This document shows positions 32,013 through 41,538 of a stretch of 64,000 nt of DNA, piece by piece. The translations under genes were made by a program, and so were the position numbers. Source of the DNA: Favolaschia claudopus. Its lineage: Eukaryota; Basidiomycota; Agaricomycetes; Agaricales; Mycenaceae. Location of the stretch: contig JAWWNJ010000015.1 in assembly GCA_037176885.1 (NCBI GenBank), positions 310,001-374,000 on the forward strand, in the 5' to 3' direction. The stretch's first letter is position 1. The number at the start of each line of letters is the position of its first letter. A model generated the notes under the pieces. That model saw nothing but the letters and a program-made list of their open reading frames with translations. It made no database searches and was not told the DNA's origin.

Positions 32013-33172
32013 CTCCTCGAATTCTGAAAATTTTGTTCCTCTTCGCCGCTCGCCGGTGCAGCCGGTGGCGCATCATTTTGAACGCGCCGTACCTGCCGCC
32101 GCTGACCTCTAGGGAAGGTAGGGACGACCACCCGCTTCGAAGTGGAGGGGTCGGTCAGAGTCAGGAACTGGTTCCCGTCAGAAGTATTTTTGATACCGCT
32201 GGCGGTCAGAATTTCGAAGGGCCGCCCCAGCAGCACTTTGTATGCCGGGTTCCGTATAACATGCACTTGTAGGTACACAGTCATATCGCCAAACCTGAAG
32301 GGGACGTTCCTTGCTAACCCGATTGACTTTTCGGTTTGCCCGTTGGCGCTCATCATGTGGATACAGTTATCCGGGTCCCAACTGACTCCTAGCTCGGTGG
32401 CTACCGACAGGGCCATGGACACGATCTGTGATCCACCATCCAGAATGCATTCGACTTCGGCGGCTCCATGAATGAGCGGGAAGACCACTCTCAGGGCCGC
32501 TGATTCTCCAGCAGAAGCTTCGGAGATCGCGACGAAGATTTCTCTCACCGGCTCACCGTCGGCTACCGACTGCCAATATTGCACTGCCGGGTCGACAGTG
32601 ATGAGAGCTCCCGCTGGCATGAGTCCATCGGCCACAGTTGAGACCTGGACTAACGCTTCGTAAGGGAGGTCCTCCAAGGCGACGCTGGAGGACTCGTCAT
32701 CTTCGTCGGCTTCTTTCTCTGCGTGGCTAATCAATTGCTCGAGGGTGACTCGAACAGCGGGCGAGACTCTCTTCTTCGAGAGCAACGCCTTAGCCTGACG
32801 CAGCAACTTCGGGCTGAGGGCGAACAGCCTCCCCAGCGGGAGCGCTATTTCCAGGCTTCCAAAGATCTCCTTTATCAAGGATTCGACCTCCTCATCTTCC
32901 TGGTCCTCTACTGGCGCCTTCAACTCGTAGTTCTTTTCGTTGGCCGCCGCCTGCGGATTTCCCGCCGGCCGAACTCTAGGTTCGTTGGGCCTTTTGGCTG
33001 GCTTGACCGGGGGAACGTTCCTATACGGAAGTTCCGGCGGCTGAGTGCCATTTTGTTCTTCTGTCTCCTCCCGCTCCCTTTCCTTGGTCTCCACGATCGC
33101 CGGCTGTGCTTCGACAGCGGGCTTTCGTATCGTCCTCGGTTTATAGGGCAACTTCGGCATCACAACTTCCAT
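32009..33172 (-). CDS. pro: Element B protease ORF
   Basis: 387 codons from ATG 33172. The first half is Lys/Pro/Glu-rich. The retropepsin-like domain has VECILDGGSQIVSM near residue 242 and the downstream block AYKVLLGRPFEILTASGI. The catalytic triad reads D-G-G where D-S/T-G is usual; element A has D-T-G at the same place. The loss of the Thr/Ser hydroxyl may alter activity, or it may be a family trait. The frame ends TGA at 32,011-32,009, overlapping pol. Upstream it is open to just beyond the gag stop, so it too may be reached by slippage from gag. Confidence 0.82.
   Translation of the reverse strand: MEVVMPKLPYKPRTIRKPAVEAQPAIVETKEREREETEEQNGTQPPELPYRNVPPVKPAKRPNEPRVRPAGNPQAAANEKNYELKAPVEDQEDEEVESLIKEIFGSLEIALPLGRLFALSPKLLRQAKALLSKKRVSPAVRVTLEQLISHAEKEADEDDESSSVALEDLPYEALVQVSTVADGLMPAGALITVDPAVQYWQSVADGEPVREIFVAISEASAGESAALRVVFPLIHGAAEVECILDGGSQIVSMALSVATELGVSWDPDNCIHMMSANGQTEKSIGLARNVPFRFGDMTVYLQVHVIRNPAYKVLLGRPFEILTASGIKNTSDGNQFLTLTDPSTSKRVVVPTFPRGQRRQVRRVQNDAPPAAPASGEEEQNFQNSRS
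32027..32033 (-). promoter_or_regulatory. Candidate -1 frameshift heptamer A AAT TTT (pro/pol)
   Basis: In the protease frame the minus strand reads CAA AAT TTT CAG. The heptamer A-AAT-TTT fits X-XXY-YYZ, and slipping back one base gives exactly the pol frame (AAA TTT TCA). It lies 16 bases before the protease stop. I did not find an obvious strong downstream hairpin by eye. Confidence 0.55.
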
Positions 33173-33258
33173 TTTCTTTCCTGCGGGCGGGCGTGCTTGT
33201 CGGTTCTCCGGGGGCTTATCCGCAGTGGGTTTCCCCTTGGCCCCCTTCCTCGAACTCT

Positions 33259-34812
33259 CTAAAAATGCTCACCTTCGATGCTGTTCCCCGTTCGGGAAGG
33301 ACCAGCCCCGTTGGAAGAGCGAGAGTTCGCTGAGACAGCCGCCAGCAGAATCGCAACAGCGTTGGCGTCGAATTGCGGCGGGGGAGATTGGCTTTGATGA
33401 GCCACAAGGGGTGGTTGAACACCCCCTGAACCATGCGACTGGAGTTGCGTCACTTGCCGCTGGAGGTTTACTTGCTCAGCTCGCAAGGAAACCAATTCTT
33501 CTTCTCTCGGGTCATAGTAGAATTCCTCGTTCTGGCTGAACGCGGCTTGCGCGGCTTCCAGCTCCTGCTCGTCCATGTCAAGAACGGAGAGCTGAGCGAA
33601 GACAGACTGGTAGTTTTGCGCAGCGGCCGTGGGTTGGGCGGCCGGGCGGTACTCCTCTACCTGCTGCTTCTTGGACTTGTGCCCGTCTTTCGGGATTGGT
33701 ATCCCATCGGGGAAACAGTCTCTGAACCCTACGACCTTCATCTTTCCACTCCCTATGTGGGCTTGCCGAATGAGACACTTATCTCTAAAATGCCCAAACT
33801 TGTCGCAATAAAGACACCCCTGATCCGCCAGGTTCCCTTTGAATTGCACGGTTGGCATTCGCGGGAAAGACTGGGAGTCAGCGGCGCCTGGGACTCTGCC
33901 CGGTAGGGACTTATAGAAGGACTCCAACTCGGCCATCCTCTTCTTGGTCGCGGCGTCAATCTCTTTTAATTGGGAGGTCTGGTTATCCAGCCGCTCCATC
34001 ATAGTGACGACCGACACCTTAATCGTCTCAAGAAGGGACTTGTTAGGGTCCTCTTCTTCTTTCTTTACCGTCACGTTTGGGTGAGGTAGTATGGATCGCC
34101 CGCTCGACGCCTTTCCAGACCCGCTGGCGTTCTTGGACTTGCTCGAGTAACCCCGGTCAGAGGCGCCAAAGAACTCAGAGTTAGCGGTCGAGCGTTTTGC
34201 GATCCTTTTGGCTTCAGTCATGACCTCGGCCAGCGTCCATGTGCGGACCTCTGGCTCGTCAGCATCATCCCCGGCAGCGGGAGGTTTCCGCTCGAGGTTC
34301 TCCAGAATCCGTTCCTTGAACTCAGGACTCAATTTGGAGAAGAACATCGGGAGAGCCTCCCGGTGCGAAATTAATTTCGAATCGAGAAGCTTGTTTGCCT
34401 CGACGTTCATGACGCGCATTAGGCGCATGAGTTCGTCTTCATCGTCCCGGTCGATCCCCTCTTCCGTGAACTTACGAAGCTGCCGGTGCAATTTCTGCAC
34501 AGAGCCCTTCTTTTGGTCGACTACGGACGGGTAATTTTCCAGGATTTCTTTCTTAAAGTCGTCGAACTTCTTAGAATACGAGGCGAATTGCCGCCACTCC
34601 TCGGCGGTTGCCTGAGCAGTATAGCGGCAGACAAACTCGTTCTTCTTATCATCCGGCGTCTCATCTAATTCCATCATACGCTCCACATGGTCCAGGAAAC
34701 GAACAAGTTCCTCCGGCTCTTCCTCTTTGAAGAGCGGGGCGTTCCTGTCCCATGGTTCCGGCGCGCGCTTCTTTCCTCGAACGACAGGGTTGTTGTTGCC
34801 GTCGTCAGCCAT
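33259..34812 (-). CDS. gag: Element B Gag
   Basis: From the first ATG (34812; MADDGNNNPVVRGKKR) the product is 517 residues. The frame is open back to 35,190, but only with TTG and after a stop, so the extension is doubtful. The capsid-like region contains FLDHVERMMELDETPDDKKN and helical blocks to about residue 200. A CCHC knuckle, CLYCDKFGHFRDKC (C-X2-C-X4-H-X4-C), lies near residue 330, followed by a Gln-rich tail and coiled-coil stretch. It forms the particle and binds RNA. The stop is preceded by a T5 run (CAT TTT TAG), where a -1 slip would enter the protease frame. Confidence 0.85.
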   Translation of the reverse strand: MADDGNNNPVVRGKKRAPEPWDRNAPLFKEEEPEELVRFLDHVERMMELDETPDDKKNEFVCRYTAQATAEEWRQFASYSKKFDDFKKEILENYPSVVDQKKGSVQKLHRQLRKFTEEGIDRDDEDELMRLMRVMNVEANKLLDSKLISHREALPMFFSKLSPEFKERILENLERKPPAAGDDADEPEVRTWTLAEVMTEAKRIAKRSTANSEFFGASDRGYSSKSKNASGSGKASSGRSILPHPNVTVKKEEEDPNKSLLETIKVSVVTMMERLDNQTSQLKEIDAATKKRMAELESFYKSLPGRVPGAADSQSFPRMPTVQFKGNLADQGCLYCDKFGHFRDKCLIRQAHIGSGKMKVVGFRDCFPDGIPIPKDGHKSKKQQVEEYRPAAQPTAAAQNYQSVFAQLSVLDMDEQELEAAQAAFSQNEEFYYDPREEELVSLRAEQVNLQRQVTQLQSHGSGGVQPPLVAHQSQSPPPQFDANAVAILLAAVSANSRSSNGAGPSRTGNSIEGEHF

Positions 34813-35332
34813 CGGATTATTTGAAGGGGTTGGTGAAGTGTTGAGTAGTGGTGAAGAGACAGACGAAAGAGTCGTTGACGACTGGGTAGCTGCACCGTCG
34901 GGCGTAACAGGTCTTGTGCCGGGCGGTTGAGTTGAGGTTTGTTGTTCCAGCGGAGCAGAGGGGCTCAACGACTGGGTTGGGCGGGTACGATAAGCGTGAG
35001 CTTGGGTTCGTCCGCGCAGAGAATAGAGTTCTCGGGCAAGAGCAACAGGCGGGCGGGAAGGATCGTCAGTCTCGAGATCGAGAGCAGCGGCAGCGGCACG
35101 TAGGCTAGTGTTGGTCGACCGAGGTTTTGGTGGTGGTGCTCTAGCGGATCGTCCTTCTGAAGCCACGTCTCTTCCGAAACTAAATGGCAAAATCTTCTAT
35201 AGCGGGCCTGGAGCTATCGGCTCAACGGGCGGGTGTATATTCTATTCTCGAGTCAACCGGCGGATGGTTCGTGCTAGTTTAGAGCAGCGTCCACAAGTGA
35301 TTTCTTTCGACTTGACACAAATAATCTGTCAC

Positions 35333-35350
35333 CCCTCGCGGTGGGCTCCA
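35333..35350 (-). promoter_or_regulatory. Primer-binding site of element B
   Basis: The plus strand is CCCTCGCGGTGGGCTCCA, identical to the PBS of element A, two bases from the LTR end. The discriminator-equivalent base before CCA is T, which is typical of tRNA-Cys and some tRNA-Gln; the tRNA itself is not in the window. Confidence 0.88.
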
Positions 35351-35352
35351 GA

Positions 35353-37185
35353 TGAAACGGTGCGTGTAGGTGTAGGCGTGAAATATACCGAAATATAAAT
35401 CACAAAATCTAATCCAATACGACGTGTGTGTGTGTGTGTGTTCGGGGTGGCGGGAGCACGTATCGTCCCTCAGAATACTTGTGCAAGCTTCAATCAATCA
35501 AGGTCGCTACGTTTGAGCGGGACGAACTACTAGATTGTCTAGCGAGAACGTAGCGGGCAAAACGATTCGCAGCGGGAGAAGCGAAGAGTCACTCTTTCTG
35601 AGACTTCGAAATGAGAAATTCTGAGTCTAGCGGGGAGGGTCTCCGTGCCAATAGAAAAGTGTCGCCCGGTAGTGGATCGTCAACCGGCAAGAAGCTTTCT
35701 GGATGACAACCGGCGGGCAGAAGGCGCGGCTCAGCGGGACGGGGTTCTTATACGACTGGCGCGGCTCTGGCGAGGAGCGGGGCTCTTATGTCGATGGCGC
35801 GGACACTAACAGTGACCCGGGCAGTTACACCACTACGCGGCGGCGAGCTCGAACGGGGGTCTTGGTTATACCGCGGAACGGCTGGCACACGGGGCGTCGA
35901 CGGCGCGGAATCAAGCACGAACGGGGGTCTTGGTTATACCGCGGAACGGCGAGAAACGGGGCTTCGTATTTCAGGAGGGCTCGGGCTCAAAGGCTGGCGG
36001 GGCTCTCAAAGTTCTGGCGGCTCGGTATGCCACAAGTCTTTCCGTATCACTCGAGTCTCTCTCAGATATCAAGTCTAGTCTCTTTCAAAGTTCAATTCAA
36101 ATCCTAGAGTCCGCTACAAACTGCCCTTGTCTACGGGTAGGTAATTGACTGAGTAATCAAAAGCACAGCGGGAGATTAAATACATCCAACGGGAGCAGAA
36201 ACAACCAAATAAAATCATGATGAGAGAGTGTCCAAGAGTGATGCCGCGCCCGCTGGGAACCAATGGTATATTCAGGATTGCGAGTCGTGAGTGAAAAGAC
36301 TGCCTCCCGGAGAAAGTCCATGCGGGCGGGTGGGTATCGCGCCTTATTGCAGTGCAATGGCGTGCTGGTTGCCATGTCTCCAAGGAGAGACACGAAATAT
36401 CTTCTTCATAATGGCTGCTTGCCGCTGGTCGAGCAAAGGTCAAGGTCACCCCCCGCCGTCCGCACTGGTGGCGGCTCGAGTGCGGTCAAGTTCTTCTAAG
36501 TTCTTCTGTCATCAGGAAAGAGGCTCCCGCTTGAAGCAGGGCAAGCCGATATAATCCAGAGGTTCGCCACTCGCCGAGAGACTCCCCGATATCAACGGTA
36601 TTTGACACCGGCATCGTCGGTTGGTCTCCCCGCTAGTGAACCCGAGGCAGCCGATGCTCCCCGGTTGATCCAGTCCACTCGCCGGCCCTAGTCGGGTCCT
36701 CGGCGATAAGCCCGCTGCTCGCGTAGGATCAAGTCTTCCTTGATCTGGCCCTCCTGTGAGGTCTTGTTCGACCCGCCGAAGGTGATGTTCCCGGCGGCAT
36801 GTCCCCGCCAGTACTAATGAGTTCCTCTGTCCTTCAGCCTGATTCGTCTATGGTGGTTCGGCGGGTTAGCGCCTAACATCGGGGTTTTGGTAATTCCTCT
36901 TGGTGGCCTCCGGCACCTCGAGGCAACGGTTTCCCGCTACGCTCTTGGCCCAACAGTAGTAGTAGTTGAAGTCAGAGTCCCGTTCCCATGTTTAGGGAGA
37001 CGTCGCTAAGCTCCCGCTACCAGATGATGATGTCCCGCTGGCTTATCGGCCATCCTAAGCAATAAGATACTACCCTCGAGGTAGAGTATATCTTCTGTGA
37101 TCCTAGCCTCACTTCCTCCCGCTGATAGGTACAGAAATCGATAAATTTCTGTGGTTTCACGCGTAGCCGCTGAGCGGCCCTATCA
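35353..37185 (-). repeat. 5' LTR of element B, intact
   Basis: On the minus strand it starts TGATAGGGCCGCTC and ends GCACCGTTTCA. It has no nested insertion. I counted seven AGCGGG, all before 36,170, and eight CCCGCT, all after 36,250, on the plus strand. No gene is present. Confidence 0.92.
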
Positions 37186-37632
37186 ACGGACAAATAGAAG
37201 TTGGCCGGAGGCCGGGGGACGGATGGCCGGATGACCGGATGACCGGGTGAAACTGCATGGGCGTAACAGCAATGACCATTACATTACACACTGAAAACAC
37301 TTTCACTTAACAGTTTTTCATAGCCATTAGCAAAGAATGCTACCATACATAGTTTGTTTGGTCCCCATATGCTTACAATATACCACATCCATATATGGGC
37401 TTGACAGTTTCCTTATTAGGGTTGTGTATATTGTGAACATATTGTGAGCATATTGGCCAATATGTTCAGCATAGACACTATGCTTATATTATGTGCATAT
37501 TGTGGTCATATATCAACTATAACCTCTATATCCCATGTAGTTATATTGGTATAATATTGATTGTCTATTTCAAAAATAATTACAATAAATTCTCAAAAGA
37601 TCACATGGTTATATTATACATTGTTCCCAGTG
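37186..37632 (-). repeat. Right inverted-repeat arm of element C, outer half
   Basis: Inverted copy of 10,709-11,245, including the TGTTACGCCCATGCAG block. The arm continues at 13,549-13,180 on the other side of element B. This shows that B inserted into C after C was formed. Confidence 0.75.
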
Positions 37633-37635
37633 TGT

Positions 37636-38880
37636 GTATTTTCCTCGTCCCAAGGCTATCGTAGTAGCTAAATTGACGAGCGTTCAGCGTTCCGTCACGC
37701 CCGTATATTCTCCGCCATTCCGCACTTCTCTTTCACGGCCTTGAACTGGTTCCCCGTGCCACTGTCATTTGGCGCCCACTCCGCAAAACCTCAAGCCTTC
37801 CCTCCAGTGCCCGAACACTCCTCGCCTTCAAGATCCGCTGCGTGTTTTACTGCCGCCCCGCACCTCACGGTCATGGCACAAGTCTCTCGCTACGTCTACC
37901 ATCTCCGGCACTCGCATCTCGCGGGCGTCTAGCACTCCACCGGGCAGTACCGCGCGCGCCGTCGTACAACGCATTATTTGGGCGGCAACTTGTTCCGCGC
38001 TGCCGCCGTCACCTGCGCATCACTCCGCCGGCAAGTTTGGGCCGACGCAGACACTCAGCTCTGCCTCATCAACTCCAAGAACTGTTACCCGGTCTTTCAC
38101 GGACGCTGTGATGTTGCTACAAGTGCTTTCCCAAAGCGTCAAGTACTCCTTCGATCTCAGTGTTCATCGTGTATTAGGGGGAGTCAGAGTGGACGATTCT
38201 CCGTCGATTCTCAGCCGATTCTGACATCGATTCTGATCCGATTCTGGGTCCAGAATCGACGCAGAATCGCAGAATCGAGAATCGAGCGAGAATCGTTGTT
38301 CCTCCTCGGGAGGAGGAACACGCCAGAATCGAGAATCGACCTCAAAATCGATTCTGGGGCACTCACTGACGAGAATCGACCCAGAATCGACTCGGAATCG
38401 ATGCCAGAATCGAAGTCAGAATCGACGTAGAATCGACAACTCTGACTCCCCCTATTGGCGCACCCCTCGCGGTACTCAGCCTTTCTCGCTTGAATCAACG
38501 CTCCATCGACCTCAGCAACTTGTTTCGGCGCCGCTTTACCTCTTCTCCCTCGTTTTCTCAGGCGTATCAGATGCCTCCATCCTCCCGGCCGGAGGCACCA
38601 CGACGCTCAGTACACCCCTCAAACTTCTCGATTTGTCTGTGGCCAGCAACGCTTCTTTAACCTCTGCAATGTCTTTGAACCAAGCACTGCGGAGCCCCTC
38701 GCCTTATCACCAATCCACTCTCCCGCCCTTTTGCTTCCGTCTCCTGCTCTTCCTATCCGCTGAATTCACACTCTCCCGTAGTTTGTTCTGGTGTCGGACA
38801 GCTGTTTATACATGTGTTGCCGCTCGGCACATGCCGGCCGGATTTTTTATCTTAACTCGGGGTCAACCGTGATGTCAGTC
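37636..38880 (+). pseudogene. Right flank of element C, Ser/Pro/Thr-rich broken frames with a MITE
   Basis: Plus-strand frames around 37,769-38,170 and 38,490-38,870 are Ser/Pro/Arg-rich and lack a common long frame. It is probably the continuation of 10,404-10,708 and may be a decayed host gene. No domain is recognised. Confidence 0.25.
38177..38452. mobile_element. 276-bp foldback MITE with TCGATTCTG repeats
   Basis: Perfect 14-bp terminal inverted repeats GGGGGAGTCAGAGT...ACTCTGACTCCCCC with TA on both sides (38,175-38,176 and 38,453-38,454). The left half is rich in CGATTCT and the right half in AGAATCG, with a mirror centre at TTCCTCCTCGGGAGGAGGAA. The whole would fold into a long hairpin. 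Confidence 0.8.
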
Positions 38881-39031
38881 CACCAGTACAGTGAGTAGAT
38901 TAGATTGATGGGGTTTACTGCAACAATCCACCCGGTGACCCCAGGAAAATAGACTGAAGAGGTGATGCTTAACTACTTGAGTAAGTACTCGACTACGAGA
39001 GATACGAAGCAGAGACACCTGCATTATGTGA

Positions 39032-41511
39032 TTAGCGATGCTGCCAAGCCCGATACAATGCCTGGGTCATTCCATCTGTATGCGATTTAGCAGCATCTGC
39101 CATGTTGATCTCACGCTTCAAAACCAGAGTACGTGAACCTTTACTCGCTTGCGCCCTGTCGTCCTTCACCTTTGAAGCCATATAGTACCTATATCCCTTT
39201 TCCAAATTTTCTTTCTGTTGCAATGTAAGGCCAGAAAGCTCATGAATAGGGATATATCTGGTAGACTCGTGGTCTGGACAGAATACCGGCTCCGTCTCCA
39301 AAGCATGCCTCCACTTTTCATACTTCTCCGCCCATAGACTGGAAGCAATCTCGGGACAGAAGTTTCGTTCCAGGAAGTTTGTGAGGTCGGAAGCGACGGC
39401 CGCACCTCCATCGCGAAAAACCATGATGCTTTGTTTTTTGCCACTCGTAGAATCAACAGCAATTCGTATGGTTCCACCCATAATTACTTGTGTGATCACA
39501 TGGGTTCCATAATTGAAAAAGAATTGCGAGTACTTGGATTGCTCTTCCCGAGACCAAGGCGTCGGAAGGCGTGAAACCAACTGCTGCATCGTGCGGGACA
39601 GCTGCGGAGACTGAACAGCAATCTGCCCCGATACACAGTGGAGAATATAACAATGCAGATTCTTGTATGCGGAAACGGCCGCGCGAAACGCCCAATCACT
39701 GGAGTAGTGGGTACGGAGGCGGGCATGATCGAGTCCTGCATGACTCCCACCGCCGGTCATAGGTACAAAATCTGTGGTACCTTCTCCAGGTTTCACAATC
39801 ACCTCTGTCGATTCAAGGACATTGGTACAGCCGAACAGTCCACGAGCATTATCGAATGTCGTGCCAAGATGAATGGTCGCGAGATGGCGGATCACACCAT
39901 TTTGAGGAGGCGGAATTGGGTTGCGCGTATTCACGGGAAAGTTCTGGAGAGCAACATTAGATAGTCTGTCATGGGAGTGAAACCATAGCTTGGTATTGCC
40001 TTATGCGACGAGCTGATCAAAGTCATCGTCTCAACTGAGGCATCAGATGGAGCGGCCCCAGTGAGCACTTGAAGAGCTTGTATGCCGACGAGATCGAGGC
40101 TCCCGTCTGAGCTGGGACGTTTGATGGTATTGCTGATAGCGTCGTATAGATTTTGGTGGCTCAAAAGACCATCTGGTAATACGGGATACCTGCTGGACAT
40201 GTCTCTTGAGCTTCCACCATTCTCTATAAACACGATCTCCCACGGAGAGGATTTCGGAAACATCTTTCGTTGAATATCCGTAATGATCCCCCTCCGTCTT
40301 CCTTCTTCAATGCGCCACTGTGCAGATTTTTCTTTCTCGGTCTTGTAGTCATCGAATTGATGAAGTGACGAAAGGACCTTCGTGACAACAACAACAATGT
40401 TCGCGCGCTGTTCGTCCACCAAGTCCGAGGTATAGAGAGAATAAATCGTATCACCGATGGCGGATGTGAAATGAGAAGGGTCATTATGGGCATCGGGCGA
40501 CACAGATTCCCAGTTGGCGACTAGAAGAATCACGTTCGGGTAAATTTCAGGGAAGTGTTCCCGTTTATATTGGCTGAGAAGCGAGGCGTTCCATTCGCGG
40601 TCCTCGTAAGTCGTGTCGTTAAGAGGCGGCGTATCATCGAAAGCTACCGTGATTTCCACGGCCAACTCTGCACTAGTATTCGTGACTCTAGCCCGTTGTA
40701 TGATCTGTCGAAGTTGTTTACCTGATTCAACAATTTCAAGCGCCACAACACACCTTCGTTGCACTCCCCAATGGGGTTCTCCCCAATGTAAAAAGATTTT
40801 TGCCGAGGAGCCTGTTAATTGTTTTGGTCTTCCCGTGCCCAGTATGCCCAACTACCAAAATCACAGCCTGTTTCGCGTTCCTTCGCACAGCTTGGGCAGC
40901 CTTTTCATACGTTTCCTGGATCTGATTCCGGCGCTCTTCCTCCGTTTTGCCAGCTTGTGCCAGGATTTGCGAAAGGACCAAAGTTGGTGTGGTGAAATCA
41001 AGAATGTGCATTCCCTGCGCTGGACCCCGCTCCAAACGCTGCTTTGCAGCCGCATCAGTCACCACGACGGTAAGTTTCTTAATCAGATCGTCCCAGGATA
41101 ATCCGAGGAAGGTGGATTTGTTGTTGAAAAGGAAGACGCCGGGGGTCAGAGATTTTTCGTCGCACATATAAATAATAGCGCTAGCGTCGGGAATGATACC
41201 ACCACTACAATGAATGTCACAAACGAACAATATTGATCAAGGGACAAGAACTGACTGCTTCCCCATCTCTTCGAGAACCTTCTGCTCTGCTTCCTCTAGC
41301 GAAGTGTTTGAATCGACGGCGAAGAATAGAAAACGGCGCTTTCGCGATCCGTATCCAGGGACCAGTTGAGCTGTGGATTGAGCCGCTCGCGCTCCTTGAA
41401 ACAGAGTCCCTCCCTCCGTCAACTCGAGAGCAGTATTGTGAGATGATAAAAGCTTTCAAAGAGTGAGCCACGGAAAAGAATATATCAATCCAGTCTCACC
41501 TGTTCTCCCAT
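39032..41511 (-). CDS. P-loop GTPase-MACPF domain fusion protein
   Basis: Exon 1 (41511-41500, MGEQ) is followed by an intron with GTGAGA. Exon 2 ends at 41256, exon 3 is 41204-40754, and exon 4 starts at 40704; the introns 41255-41205 (51 nt) and 40753-40705 (49 nt) keep phase. The G domain has VVGHTGHGKTKTINRL (P-loop) and VAFDDTPPLNDTTYEDR (switch/DxxG region), then VVVVTKV. At the C-terminus (39,032-39,930) FFFNYGTHVITQVIMGG fits the MACPF signature YGTH-X-x6-GG, in a stonustoxin-like context (LGTTFDNARGLFG). The join between the two parts near 39,930-40,060 needs one more intron or is a frameshift; I could not place it. MACPF proteins form pores; a GTPase fused to one suggests a regulated defence or self/non-self protein. 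This role is an inference. Confidence 0.7.
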
Positions 41512-41538
41512 TTTTCGCGAGCCAAGTACACCTTAGTA

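Larger units (their letters stand above)
13550..37185 (-). mobile_element. Element B: giant Ty3-like retrotransposon with antisense cargo genes
   Basis: The two 1.83-kb LTRs (13,550-17,184 and 35,353-37,185) have TG...CA ends, and the element is flanked by ACGG on both sides (13,546-13,549 and 37,186-37,189). On the minus strand the order is 5' LTR, PBS, gag, protease, pol, about 10 kb of cargo, PPT and 3' LTR. All three retroviral-type ORFs are open over their full length. With nested insertions D1 and D2 removed, B is about 20 kb, very long for this class. The cargo (G1-G5, 17,890-27,701) is on the opposite strand to pol and has introns, so it must be transcribed separately. Confidence 0.9.
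10709..37632. mobile_element. Element C: CACTA-like inverted-repeat DNA element, carrying element B inside
   Basis: The left end starts CACTGGGAGCAATGTACAAT and the right end, reversed, starts CACTGGGAACAATGTATAAT; about 35 of the first 40 bases agree. Both ends are flanked by TGT (10,706-10,708 and 37,633-37,635), a 3-bp duplication as made by CACTA/EnSpm transposases. The inverted similarity continues, with one diverged block, to about 11,600 on the left. On the right it is split by element B into 37,632-37,186 and then 13,549-13,180. Without B, C would be about 3.3 kb. Between the arms lie telomere-like repeats, two tRNA-like segments and a SAP-like reading frame. No transposase is visible, so C is non-autonomous. 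Confidence 0.65.

Noticed and set aside
33259..35190. Longer Gag starting at 35,190
   Set aside because: The frame opens with TTG just after a stop; the first ATG in frame is at 34,812.
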